A DNA stretch of 64,000 bases, from NCBI GenBank assembly GCA_900323505.1, contig OOIN01000013.1, forward strand, positions 248,001 through 312,000. The letters run 5' to 3'. The notes beneath the pieces are model-generated. The model was not told the DNA's origin. It saw only the letters and a program-made list of their open reading frames with translations, and did no database searches. Shown here in pieces: positions 35,101-46,635 of the stretch (position 1 is its first letter; each line of letters opens with the position of its first letter). The position numbers and the translations under genes are program-made. Source of the DNA: Ustilago trichophora (Eukaryota; Basidiomycota; Ustilaginomycetes; Ustilaginales; Ustilaginaceae).

Positions 35101-35372
35101 TCATTCAAGGTCAACAAGATGCCTCCAACACGCAAGACGCGCGCTTTGTCCACCCTGTAGACGACGCTATCACCGAAGAGGGCCGTGATGTCGATCTGCG
35201 ATCCATCACCTCCTCCATCGAAGTTGCCGAGAAAGAAACCTCTTACCCACCTACAACATCACCCAACCCCGCCAGCCCATCCAACATTCGCGAAGCCTCC
35301 GCATCAGCCTTTGGCCCCGCTCCAACCCCCGTCCAGCAACCGCCCCTGCAAACAACATTCGTCGCGATTTGA
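32104..35372 (+). CDS. MHYT-domain seven-helix membrane protein
   Basis: MHYT domains are proposed metal- or gas-sensing membrane modules, first described in bacterial signalling proteins. Exon 1 is 32104-32179 and exon 2 starts at 32281. The 101-bp intron runs GTGAGT to CTTAG with a GCTAACC branch site, and joins AAC across the splice. Seven hydrophobic helices span roughly residues 40-330. Three conserved signatures sit at the ends of helices 2, 4 and 6: WGMHFIGMHM, CLMHYSASL and GMHYIGVWG. A cytoplasmic part of over 700 residues follows, first conserved-looking (VYCGLFGVRA, YILQSISS-like helical parts), then Ser/Gln-rich and disordered. The literal stop is 35370-35372 (1055 aa). One C added to the run 35343-35346 would open a further 75 codons of similar composition, ending GTALLGVDF at 35596. 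I think that is the true end. Confidence 0.9.
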
Positions 35373-35804
35373 ACTTCCTTCGTCCATCTTCGTCTGGCAA
35401 CAACGCCTCGCAATCCCAACCTCAGTCGCAGCAACGCGCCAATGGAAGACAGAGAAGAAATCGCACAGCAGTCAACAACCCTCACGATGAAGGTTCGCTT
35501 CTGGCAAGATTGCAAAGTGACGGTTGGCATACACGACAGATTCAATCGCTCGAGAGAAGTCCTGCCGGTACCGCCCTTCTCGGCGTCGACTTTTGAAAAG
35601 GTCTCTGAAAGTGTTTTTGGTTTTGGTTTTTATTTTCTTATTTAGCTGCACTCTTTGCATTCCATCGTCACTCGTTATATTTATCTGCCGAGACTGTGAT
35701 TGTCGAATAGATCCTGTGGGCGGTGGTGGTAAGTAATCGTGCTAAGCTCTTGAGGGTTCTAAGGATCGCTACTTGAGCTAACCAACATATCACACACAGC
35801 CAAT

Positions 35805-35844
35805 CATATCGTAACAAAAGGAAATAGCCGGCTTCGGAGCCACC
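35805..35844 (+). repeat. Left terminal inverted repeat
   Basis: Forty bases matching the complement of 36685-36724 with one mismatch. It runs directly into the subterminal GGAGCCACC array. Confidence 0.85.
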
Positions 35845-36684
35845 CGCAGAGCCAGCCAGGTTGGCTCCTACTTAGGTGCCACCCATAGAGCCACCCCCGA
35901 TCGGATGGCTCCGCAAAGGGGTGGCTCCAACAAGGAGCCACCTCAATCATCAGCCAGCCAGCTGCTCATGCTCAGCATCCCACAATCAATCATATTGAGG
36001 TCTAATCATTGCATTCAAATGTCAGAGTACATACAACCCATAACAGCAGAGCGAGCGACAGTGTGAGAGCGGTGTGGCAGTGGAGCAGCAGTGGGAGGTG
36101 TGAATGGCGGTGGGAGCAGTGGGAGCAGAGGTGGAAGTGACGATGGGTGCAGCAATGGGAATCGCGGATGGTGGCAATAGGTGGCCACAAAGCAAGAGAG
36201 GAGCAGATCAGAGCAAAAAAGAGAAGAAGGCATCAGTGTTAGTTGATGTCGAGCGGAGGCAAGTGCAAAACCAACATGACACTTACTTTGGAAGGTTGAT
36301 GGTGGCTGGCAGGATGGTCGAAGTTGGGACAAAAGAGATGTGCTGCGCTTTGGCAAATATATATCCCATCCACAACCTGCGCTTGGGGTCTCATGCAGAT
36401 CGACTTGCCTCCGTGTCTCTGAGATGACACTGGCAAAGTGCCTGAGCTTGCTGACTCACCGGAAAACACACAGTCGCTGGCCATGGAGCCACCCAGGAAG
36501 CCACCATCCTCAAGAGCTGGCCGCAGACCCACCATGGAAGCCACCCTTGCTGGATGGCTGCGGCAAGAAGCCATCCGATGGAGCCACCAACCTCAAGAGC
36601 TGGCCACAGAGCCACTTTGACAGCCACCTTCAGTGGATGTCTCCTCAATGGAGCCACCCCGGAGCCAGCCATGGTGGCTCGGTA

Positions 36685-36724
36685 GGTGGCTCCAAAGCCG
36701 GCTATTTCCTTTTGTTACGATATG
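36685..36724 (-). repeat. Right terminal inverted repeat
   Basis: The inverted partner of 35805-35844. Its outer edge abuts AAT, the same triplet that precedes the left repeat. Confidence 0.85.
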
Positions 36725-36727
36725 AAT

Positions 36728-37048
36728 GAGAATCTTTGTGAAAACCACCCCTTACCATCCAGACATGCAAAACCATGTCTCCCAATTACGAACCCTGTCC
36801 ATACTGAGATACTGAACAGAGACCAAGGAACAGAACATCTCACAAATCTAGAAACCCCAATCATGAGTAGACCTCTTTCTCTCACACGCAGGAAGAATCT
36901 CTTGCCCAAGATCATCCAATCCTGCCACACGGGTCACACAAACACTGTGTCCAAGACGAGTAAGTTAAGAAAGAATTGAATCCTACAATACATTTCTCAA
37001 CGACCAGAAACTAAACGACTTTGAACATCGCACCCACCCATCCGCCTT
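36728..37048. other. Intergenic stretch between transposon and MED14
   Basis: About 320 bp with no recognisable feature, downstream of the MED14 stop. Presumably this is the 3' untranslated region of MED14. Confidence 0.5.
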
Positions 37049-39922
37049 TTACGACTGATGAGCAGCTCCTCCTTGAATTTCGGCCGAAACAAGCTCGATC
37101 AGCTGCGGAAGGAGCTTCTCTAGCAACCCATCATCGCCGATTTTCGGAAGCAACGGCGAGCCAGCAGCCGTGGAAACCAGCAACGCCCGACGAAGATCCC
37201 ATACCCTTTGACCTGTTTGATCATCTGAACGTAAACCGGCGTGGACTTTGCGCAAGACAGAATCAATGTTGGGGATCGGTTGGAATTGGGATGCTGCCGA
37301 AGGGTTGTCGATGTCCAACGCGGAGCGAGGTTTGGACGACGAGTGTGCAGCGGAATCAATTGCTGAGGAACTCTTGCCCTCGATGAGACTGTTCAGTAGA
37401 TCAGAGCCGGCAAAGAAGCTGCTGTTGCTGCTATTCGTGCTCGAGTCCAATGAGGTGTCGACGTTTGGATCGCTCGAGGATTCTTGCAGCTCGCTGCGGA
37501 AGAGCGATCGTGAGGCGTCTGAAACTATCAGCCGAGACTGTGTCGCCAGTCGAATATCGAGTGCGTAACAATCTTGGAAGCGTAAACGGAACCACGTCGC
37601 ACCCTTGATCTCGACCTCGGGTACATCGGGATCAGATAGACATTTTCTGCCAAAGGTGCAACTTGACGAACCAGCGGCAATGTGTCTTGCAGCAACTTGA
37701 AGAATCCTTTCCAGACCATGCGTTCCAGTTGCGGATGGGCCATGGCGCTCATCGCTGCTGATCGAGCTGCCACGTTGACGGTGCGTCTAAGCTCAAACGC
37801 CATCGTGTTGTGCGGATTCACGGAAGCATGGACGTCTTCAAACCACTTTGACACTGTGTCTTCCTTTGGTGCTGCTTGCTGGGCACTCAACACACTCGTC
37901 GCATGGATCGAGACCTTATCCACCGACTCGACCTCCAAAGCCGGAACAGATCCAAACTCTAAGATGTAGCCGCCGCTTTGCGTAATGGGCAAGTTGTTGT
38001 AAGGTGTCATCTCCATCTTGGCGTCTTGCCAGCGCACGCGCACCAGCAACTTGCGCTCCACGTCATCCACGGTGATGGTGCCATAGGAGAAGATGACCAT
38101 GTCAAAGTCGAAACGTCGAAGCTCGACAAGATCGCTGGGCTTCTTGCAGCTGATGCGGCACCGAAGTGCACGCTGCTGCCAGGCTCGACTGGCATTCAGC
38201 ACTTCTCGAGTGAGCTGGACCATACGCATGACGCGCTCCCACTGTGTGTAAAAGATGGGGATGCAATTGTCGAGATCTCTGGTCGACAAGGTCAACAGCG
38301 AAGTTTCGTCATCAAAGTCGATCCAGGTCGCTGGGGATGTAGAGTGCTGATCCGAGGTAGTCGCATACGCCACGATCTTATGCAAGGCTCGAAAGCGGCG
38401 CGACTTCATGCGAAGCTTGATGAGCATCTGGACGCAAGAGCGGTCGCTGTCGTCCCAGTTGCGTACGCGCAGAGAAACGTTGGCTTGGTGAGATGCGCCT
38501 TGGCTGGGCCAAGCAGGTCGGCTGCACGAAGGCACAAGGTCGGAACCAAAGCTGCCACGGAGCTGTCGCTGTCTTGCTGATGTGTCTGGTCTGCCTCGTT
38601 CTCGGGAGCCGCCTCAATGGCTGCAGCGGCTCCTTCAGCATCTTCATCATCGAACAGGCCATTGTCGCGCGCATCTGCTTGGGTACCTTCGTTGACTGCA
38701 TGAGCCTTTGCGCCATTTAGCTGGCGGTGCCGACCTGGAAGTGTTGCTGCCGACGTGCAGGTAGGGGATGCCTCTCATGCGCAGCTGCTGCTCCACACGG
38801 AAGTAGGAGACGAGAGCGAGGCAATACGAGTGGACTTGGGCGAGCTCTTCCATGGTCAGCTCTTGTTTGCCAGACTCTGGTCGATCTCCGTCAACTGATT
38901 GGCGACGCCCGCTGCAGCTTTGCGCTTCTGACCGACCTCTGCAGCGAACACTGAGTCGTCTCCCTGAGCATCGTGTCCAGCTTGGCTGAGCTGGCGATCT
39001 TGGCCCTGTCCAGCCATTCGATAGACTGTACGGTCAAAGACGGTGCGCCGGTGGGTTCCATCACCTGCACGACGTAGACGAGAGCGATACTGGCGCCCGC
39101 AAGTTCGGATGGCTGCAAGGCCAGAAAGTAGCCGGGGAAGCTATCGCGCAGCGGGATGAAGAGCTGCGGTGCAGCCTCGGGCGATGCCGTAGGACCAAAC
39201 TTGGCCAGATCCTGAGGCCGCAAGTTGAGCTTGCGGACGGCACGGAAACCGAGGTAGGAGGCCATTCTCTCCCAATCCTCGACACGAGCAAAGACTTCGA
39301 GCCTGTATAGCACATCAAAAAGCGAATCAACGGAGTTGTTGATGCGGTCGGATGCTTCGGCAAGACGAGCGTATGTAGGGCGCGTTGTGAGGATGGAAGC
39401 GGTAAAGGTTGCAGCCTGCAAGGGTGAACATGAGAGCCAAGTTCTGTTGTAACGCGGTTGGGCTCTGAATCGAGGGAGAGGCGACCTGTGACTGCATCAA
39501 CGCTGAGACGAAGAGGAGGCATGGTGGAAATGGAGCCCTGCTTGGACTGGTTGCACGTTGACGATTGCTGCCATGCAACTCGACCTGGAGAAAGCTGAAA
39601 CTGGTTGCTTCTGTTCCAGTCGAGAACTCGTCACCCTGCCTTTGCGCGTGTTCTGTGCAAAGAGTGCAATCCTCGGGGCGGAGCAGGCGCGAGACAGGAT
39701 GGTCGCTGACCAAAATGCGTCGCTGGAGACTGCGTAGTAACGACAAGGTGTGTCGCTTGACAACCAAGCTAAGCAAAGCCTCGATATCGAGGCTGTGTGG
39801 CGAGATGGCGAGATCCGAAGTCTCCGAGTCGGCGAGAATGCTGGAATGAGCGTCCCATGTGATCTGAAGCCCTCTTCGCTTGACCGTCATCAGAGTAGCC
39901 CGACCTTCTGTCTGAGCGGCGT

Positions 39923-39953
<31 letters not shown>

Positions 39954-41698
39954 GAGCTTTGCAAGGGTCTTGCTAGCGCCTGTTCGATCGGGCAGATCGA
40001 CGATGGTGATCTGCACGCTACCTCCTGCAGCAGGGCCATCCACCTTGTGGGACGCTCCCGTTGCGCCCTGCGCCTGGGTCCAGTAGTGGACGATGAGCCT
40101 TCGAGGTCGCTCTGCAGTCTCTATGCGAAGATTGGAACCCCAGTTGAGCCGGCACAACTCGTATGCCTGGTGCTGCAAGATATCCATCTGGTAGTGAAGA
40201 GAGCGCTCTTGCAGGAAGGAAAAGAGTCTCAAGAGGGTGCGTCCCGCTGTGTAGATGCCTTGACCAAGTCGAAACGTTGGTTCCTTCTGACGGATCTTCC
40301 GTCTCATCCTTGGCCTGCGCATTTGTTGGCTTTTCTTCCGGCAGTTTCGGCGTCTGCTGTTCCATCGGCTTGATCCGACTTTGGCTCTTCTGCTTCATGG
40401 GATTGTGATTTGGGGGCAAGCTCTTGGTCGCCCCAGATTCGCAAACGTTCTCGATAGGCTTTCTTTGGCTTCTTGGGAAACATTTTGGTGCTAGAGGCGG
40501 CACATGAACCTGTCGGAGTGACGTCAAAGTTGAGATCCAACAGCCACCACCTATCCTCTGCACTGGGTCTGGAGTCAAGTGTCGTCTGCGGTAGAGGCTC
40601 CATCGGCGGCAGGTAGAGAGGATTGAACATGCGTATCGGCTGCTGGGTCTCGACCTCCGCTGCTTGCAGTAAGTTGAGCTTCAAAGAGGCCTTGAACGCG
40701 AAAGTGCACCTTGCCATCGTGTATTGAGTAGTCGGAAAGGGGCGCTGGAACGATTTCTCGACAGGCCATGCGTGTACGGAGGGCATCTTCGAGGCGCGCG
40801 ACGATTGTGAGCGCTTGTTGGTCGGTGAAAGGCTTGGGTGCAACAGCCATATCTTGATGCTGGCGGGAAGCCTTGTGTAGGTGCCGGTTTGCAAGACATC
40901 GATGGCGGTGGGGAGGTCGGCATTTCTCATGCGTGCGTTGGGCAAGATCTTGCGAATGTCGGTGAGACCGGCAAAGACATCCTCGTGCTGCCATTGCTGC
41001 TCGGAGAGGAGAGCAATGATGTTTCTCGTCTTTTGGAGGTCGGAAACATCCTTGGACCAGCGTGAAAGGACGAGAAGCTTGATGAATTGCTTGCGCACAT
41101 CGAGAGCCGTATTGAAGATCTTTGCACGCTTGGATGAGGAGGGCAGCGAAGGCAAGGTCTCTGCGAGATTCTGGAGGGATTCGTATCCGTAGTTGGCAAG
41201 CCTCTCGACCAGAGCAGCGAGAGATACGAGATCGGATCCTCGAGTGGAAGTTCTTGTTCAAGCTGTGCAAGAGGGATGTGCTGTATGGGGTCGAGTTGCT
41301 TTTGCTTGCCCTTGACATCGGAAGCGAAACAGGATGGGGGTGCCGTTGGACAGAGTGCGGGCATCGTTCTGGTTCGAGCTGTGCTGTGCAGAAGTGCCGT
41401 TAGCGGAAGTGGTGGACGATGAGAGTTTTGGGGTTGTTGCTGGTGGTACACCAATCATGAGCTTGTGAGGAGATGAGGCCATGTGTTTGGACTTGTCGAG
41501 CGCATGCTCGGGGGAGAGGGAGCTGGATGGCGAGGCAGCATGATAGTGGCCGTTGGCGTTGCCGTTGGAAGTCATGATGGGCTTGGAAGGCAAGGCTGCT
41601 AGGGAGCGGGAAGATGAAGAAGAGTGGAGGTGACCGTTCTGATTCACATGATGATGATGAGAACTTGAACCGTTGGTGCCATGCGGGGTCGATGGCAT
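37049..41698 (-). CDS. MED14: Mediator complex subunit 14 (Rgr1)
   Basis: The central scaffold of the Mediator transcription co-activator, joining head, middle and tail modules. The ATG at 41698 opens MPSTPHGTNG and a Ser/His/Asn-rich disordered leader. The conserved N-terminal block follows: IPLAQLEQELPLEDPISYL, then KRAKIFNTALDVRKQFIKLL, VLSRWSKDVSDLQKTRNIIA and DLPTAIDVLQTGTYTRLPAS (about 40840-41240). The middle and C-terminal repeats are recognisable only as long helical/beta text, ending in RVWDLRRALLVSTAAGSPLL and AHQS at 37049. The length of about 1540 residues suits a fungal Rgr1. A run of ten Asp (about 39925-39955, coded by a CAT-type trinucleotide on the plus strand) is specific to this sequence. 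The gene changes frame at least six times. Adding one base at 37628-37630 restores YLIPDVPEVEIKGATWFRL. Confidence 0.85.
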
Positions 41699-43243
41699 TC
41701 GTTGTTCAGTAGGGCTGATCTGGTGCGACGATGTTAGAAGCGCGAATAAGGAGGACAAGGAGCTACAGCCAATGATGGAGTGTGTCTTGAAATGCTCTAC
41801 CTGTCGAGAGTGAGATGCGGGATCCCGATGGGTGCAATGAAACCTGATGGTAGATCAGATCAGGTAGTCGGAAAGCGCCGTCACGGCAGAACGCCCGAGA
41901 TTGAAGAGAAACGATCTGCTTGGACGGAAGAGCTGCCGATGACAAAGAACAAGTTGGTGATACTCGTTGGTCGCTTTGGCCGGCGAACCAGTTGGGAAGG
42001 TGAGTGCACTGCAACCGAATGCGTACACGTCAGGTGATCGAGGGCGTAGTGGATGAGGTGGATGAACAGCAAATCGATGTTGTGATCAAAGGATGCTGTG
42101 TGCTTGAGTTGAGGATGAAGGATGCAAGGTGAAGGGCGAAAAGGATGATGGAAAGGATGGTTGGATGAGTTTACAGATGCCGGCTTGGGCGAATGTCTTC
42201 CGAGATGATCGCAAAGTAAGTAGCAGCTACTGCGTTGGCCAGTCAAGTCTCTCTTGCTCGCTCTTTGCTCTTTGCGTACCGCTGCTTTTCCCCCTTCCCC
42301 TTCTCTCACCTGACACTGTGATTGTCTTTTTTATCCTTTTATCTTTTTAACTTTTTATTTTTGTGAAGAATAAATTCATTTTGCTGCTCTGCAGCTGGAT
42401 GTCAGGCTCCCATTGACACGCTACAAATGCTCACTTGAAGATGCACTCAGGGTCAAGCATCGTAGCGGCTGGGTCGTCAGTGAGGAAGCTGGCTGTTCGG
42501 AGGAGGCATCACAAATTCCTTGCGGTGGTGCCAGAACGGAGTCGAGCAACCGTTTAGCGGCGTATCTCGCGGTTGATGGCCTCCACACTGCATTGCACTG
42601 CGCTGCACAAAATTGTTCCAATCTCGACGCTGGCCAAGCTTGTTGTTGTTGGTCGTAAATGTTTCAAGCTCAAGCGCTCTCCATCTTCATGTTGCAGGAT
42701 AAGCACTTGAATCGATCTACTCTAGACAACGAACGGTCAAAAGGGACCCGAACGAGACCACAGGTCAGGTCCAATCAGGCTCTTCCGAGAGGGTCTAAAC
42801 AACACGAGAGCGACGTACGAGCTGACCCGACTTTCAGGAAGAACGGAAACGCCGACATTTCCCAAGCCAGAGACGCGCCCTCGTCCACACAAATCAAGGA
42901 CCCTCGCAGATTTACAAGTTCGCACGCTCCAACTCTGCATCGGGTGCAGCGAAATGCATCACAGCTCCCCGATCTAGTCCAGGTACGCCCTATGCATCAT
43001 GTGCTGGCGGTGCAGGCATTTCATTCCGCTTTGACACACCTCGGCCTCTTGGGCGACATCACCTCACTCACCAGCTCCCACCATCTCTCATTGAGCATCG
43101 GATCCCACTCGAGCGGACGAGGAGGTGGCAACGGTCGGTTATCTGATCACGACTTCTCAGGCACCAAAAGCTCGGTCTTCTTCATCTGTCCTCCATACCA
43201 AACGTAGCTGGCTACATCGTTCGGGCACTCCGCTCACCCCAAA
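41699..43243. other. Divergent intergenic region, MED14 and SCY1-like gene
   Basis: About 1.5 kb. Open frames such as 42659-43207 (+) and 41881-42309 (-) lack any domain and I leave them out. A CAG acceptor-like site just upstream of the MED14 ATG leaves room for a leader intron. T-rich sequence lies near 42325-42365. Confidence 0.5.
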
Positions 43244-46116
43244 ATGGATTACTTCAAGTCGCTCAGCTCGGCCGCCTCTTCAGTCCTTCTTCGGCTCGAT
43301 CAGGTCCTCTTCCCAACTTTACCATCGGCCAAGAGGTCACCGAGTACCGCCAGCAGACTCTCTGGTCGCTCTATTCCGCAACCAAGCGCGACGACAACTC
43401 TCCATGTACCGTCCTTGCCTTTGATCTCTCCCATCCTCACAACGCCACTCGAGCCAATCTCCTCCCGCTCGCAAAAATGCTGCCAGAAAGCTCAGGACCT
43501 CGCCATCCAGACATTCTCAAGTTGCTCGATAGCGCCGAGACCAACTCGTCCATCTACATTGCAGTAGAAAGGCACTCCACTCTACAAGGTACTTGCGCAG
43601 TCTCAAGACAAGCGCGCCACCCTTCAGCGTCAGGATTGGATTGTTTGGGGTCTTTCTTCCATTGTCAACGCCGTCAAGTTTCTCAATGTGGATGCGGCTT
43701 CCACACACGGCAATCTCCGCCCCGATCCATCTTCATCAGCGCCTCAGGAGAGTGGAAGCTCGGCGGCTTCGACATTTGACCCCCCATGCCGAATCACCGC
43801 ATGGCCTTCTTTTCAGCCAAGGCTCTTTGATACCCGATGGAAACCGATACGCCCACCTGAAGTCAAGCAGAATGGCTGGAATGTCTTGGCCAATATGGAC
43901 TCGACGCTCCTCGACAGCTACTCGCTTGCCTTGGTGGCCATCGAAGCTTTCAACGGTCCCCTACCACCTCAATCTGGCACTGCCGCTCCTCCCCGAGGCA
44001 TGTGCCACAAGCGCTCTATACCGTGCTGCAGCGCATGTTGGTGCCAATGCCAAGACGCGCAACCCGTGGCCAGGGTATGGGAGGCGGCGAGGCAGAAGGT
44101 GGATTTTTCAAGGAGAACACCTTGTCAAGGTCGCAAGAGGCCTCGATGGATTCCTGCTGGCTACCGACAACGAGAAGGCATCCATCATCAAGCTGCTGCA
44201 GGAGAAGCCTGACTCCTTCACCCCTGACTTTCTCATGTACAAGGTCCTCCCGGCGCTAGTCGCCGCTCTCGCCGCCGTTCCACCGCCAGGTACCATCCCA
44301 TCTGCCAGCACCCAGGCTTCTGTTCTGCTTCCGCTCGTTCTCCGTCTCGGTCAGCCTCTGCCAAGGACGAGTGGAACTCCAATGTGGTGCCTCCACTCTT
44401 AAAAGCCTTTACATCTCCGGATCGATCCACACGCATGGCCTTCTCGAAATTTGTCGCTCTACGCCGAGCGCATGGACAACCGAGTCGTCTGCGACAAGCT
44501 CTGGCCCAACCTCATCACTGGATTCAACGACTCGGTCCCGGTCATTCGTGAGGCAACACTCAAAGCCATTCTTCCACTTGCGCCAAGCTCTCGGACCGCA
44601 TTCTCAACAACGACTTGCTTCGCGTCCTTGCCCGAACACAGGTCGATCCCCGAAGCGGCATCCGCACCAACACAACCATCCTCCTCGGTCGACTTGTCCC
44701 GCACCTTCTGTATCTACACGCAAGAAGGTGCTCATTCCAGCGTTCTCGCGCAGTCTCAAGGATCAATTCGTGCACGCTCGGGTGGCAGGTCTATGGCCTT
44801 GATGGCCACTGGCGACTCATTTGATCACGAGGACTGCGCCAAGCAGTGCTACCAGCAGTGGCACCTGCATGGTGGACAAGAGAAGTTGGTGCGAGACCAA
44901 GCCGATAAAGCGATGAAAATGTTCCTCGAAAAGGTCGAGTCAGGTCGGGCCGGCATGCCCGACACGGTGCTGACGCCCGACCAGCTCAATGGCTCAACCT
45001 CGTTCGCGGGGCAAGCAGTGGGATGCGGCCAACGGTGTGGATACGCAACTGCCATGGCTGCATCCGCAGGTAGCGCAGCAACCGCCTGGCAGGCTGGGCC
45101 ATGTCATCCGCACTTTCTTCCCTTTCCAACTCGTCCTCCGCACCTTCCGTTCCCGATGGCAAGCCTCTGTCGTCAGCCGCAGAGCTCCAGTCCCAAATGG
45201 ACGGCCGCAGTACCCCGCCACCTCGGTCGGCACATCCGCCACGCCACCCCTCTCGTCACCCCAATCGCAAGGTGTACCGCCTTCGTCAGGTATGGCCAGC
45301 CTTCGCTCGGCTCTGGATCGGATCCGGTGGCTTGGGCGGCGACAACGTTCCTGGGTCTTGGTCGCATGACTCTTCCAGCACTGCCAAGTCTCCACTTGAC
45401 TACGATCTCGATGATGATGCTACTTCAGCGTCCACTGCATCCGCATTCCAGATGCAGCCGGATCAAGATCTAATGGACGTCCACGACGACAGTGCTGACT
45501 GGTCCAGCTTCGAGGTGGGTCAACCCAAGAAGAAAGCACCCACCGTCGGCCGCACCAAAATGGCCAAAGCCAAGCTCGGGCCGCGTCGCACTGCAGCCAC
45601 CAACGCCGCTTCCGCCGCCGCTGCCGCTGCTCGCGCTACACCACCACCAGTTCGAGCGGATCCAAAACAAGCCATCACCCGAAGCAGCCTTGCCGTCGCT
45701 GCTCCGTCGAAGAATCCTGGGGCGAAGATGCTGGGATGCCACTACCACAACGAAAGCACACCCAACCACCCGGCATCCCAATCCATGTCGACCAGCCTCT
45801 CTCCTCTTCGTCTCTTCGCGATGACATGTCGACCAGCCAGAGCTACCGCACAGGCATTCGAAACACCGGTACCCAAAGCAATCGCCAATTCGGGCAGCGT
45901 CACCCCCACGCCGTCGAAGAGAGTTGGGCCAACTTTGACGACCAATGGCCGACGAGAACGAGGAGAGGAGTAGAAGTGCTTCTCCCGCGGCAGCGGCGGC
46001 GGTACCATGACAAAGGAGGAAAAAAAGGCAGAACTCGAGAGGAAACGCAACGAGAGAAGATTGCGTTTGGAACAGTTGAAAAAGGAAAGGAGCAGGCGAG
46101 ATTGCGCGCGTTGTAG
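43244..46116 (+). CDS. SCY1-like pseudokinase (Cex1/SCYL1 family)
   Basis: Family members bind tRNA export factors and COPI vesicles on the cytoplasmic side. The ATG at 43244 gives MDYFKSLSSAASSVL, the typical SCYL start, followed by SPCTVLAFDLSHPHNATRAN (third frame), HPDILKLLDSAETNSSIYIA, WIVWGLSSIVNAVKFLNVDA, HGNLRPDSIF and SGEWKLGGFDIL. The catalytic HRD is replaced by HGN and the DFG by GGFD, so it should not phosphorylate. HEAT-repeat text follows (FLMYKVLPALVAALAAVPPP, VCDKLWPNLITGFNDSVPVI, GILTNTTILLGRL-like), then a disordered Ser/Pro region and a basic coiled coil, KAELERKRNERRLRLEQLKK. One A added at 46086-46088 gives the ending KEQARLRAL at 46116. The gene changes frame about a dozen times, the most broken in the window. 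Confidence 0.85.
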
Positions 46117-46635
46117 TAGTGGCAGGACACGCTTAGGAAGGAGAAGTCACATTTGTTCAAATCAACAGCGTTTGCGATGTGTTGTGCTTGTGCAGGTTTG
46201 AGTGAATGTGTGTGTGTGTGAAATAGATGCGATGCGATGCTAAGAGGGATTATGCTGATGTTGATGAGAAGGTGTTGAAGCTTGACCTTGAGCTTGGGCT
46301 TTAGCGAATCGTATTTGGCAGCATGTTTGCCGCTTGGACCACCATGGCCTACACCGTATGGATTACTTTCCCCAACCTACGCCACCGTCACCGTCTGTAG
46401 CGGATCCTGCTTCGATCTGCAACAAGCTCTTTTGCTCCTTGTCATTCTCAACCCTCTCCTTGCGAATGTTGCATTTCCATCTCCTCTGCAAACTTTCTCT
46501 CCCTCGCCCTTCTCCTGAAAGCAGCCCATCTTTCTTTCCCTTCTTGACTCCGCCGTTTCTCTCGCCTCCATTAAACTCTGGCCGCATCCAAATGATTCCG
46601 ATCCGCTCTCTCTACCGCTTTGGCACTTTGCAAAC
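46117..46635. other. Convergent 3' intergenic region
   Basis: 519 bp between the 3' ends of the SCY1-like and J-domain genes. It contains a (GT)n stretch near 46206-46220 and C/T-rich sequence, and no gene that I can support. Confidence 0.5.

Larger units (their letters stand above)
35804..36725. mobile_element. Non-autonomous DNA transposon (MITE-like) with 40-bp TIRs
   Basis: The left end (35805-35844) and right end (36724-36685, complement) match over 40 bases with one mismatch (C against T at 35835). Both begin CATATCGTAACAAAAGG and end in GGAGCCACC. The element is 920 bp and flanked by AAT on both sides (35802-35804 and 36725-36727), a likely 3-bp target duplication. Inside each end lies an array of GGAGCCACC-like units in both orientations (about 35836-35942 and 36483-36693). 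Such subterminal repeats are typical transposase-binding arrays, and together with a 3-bp duplication recall CACTA elements, although the ends do not read CACTA. No transposase frame is present, so it would have to be moved in trans. Confidence 0.8.

Noticed and set aside
35836..36693. CRISPR-like array from the repeated GGAGCCACC units
   Set aside because: The units are 9 bp, irregularly spaced and in both orientations, lie within inverted ends, and the genome is eukaryotic.
42659..43207. 182-codon frame just upstream of the SCY1-like gene
   Set aside because: No domain and no continuity with the pseudokinase start; treated as intergenic.
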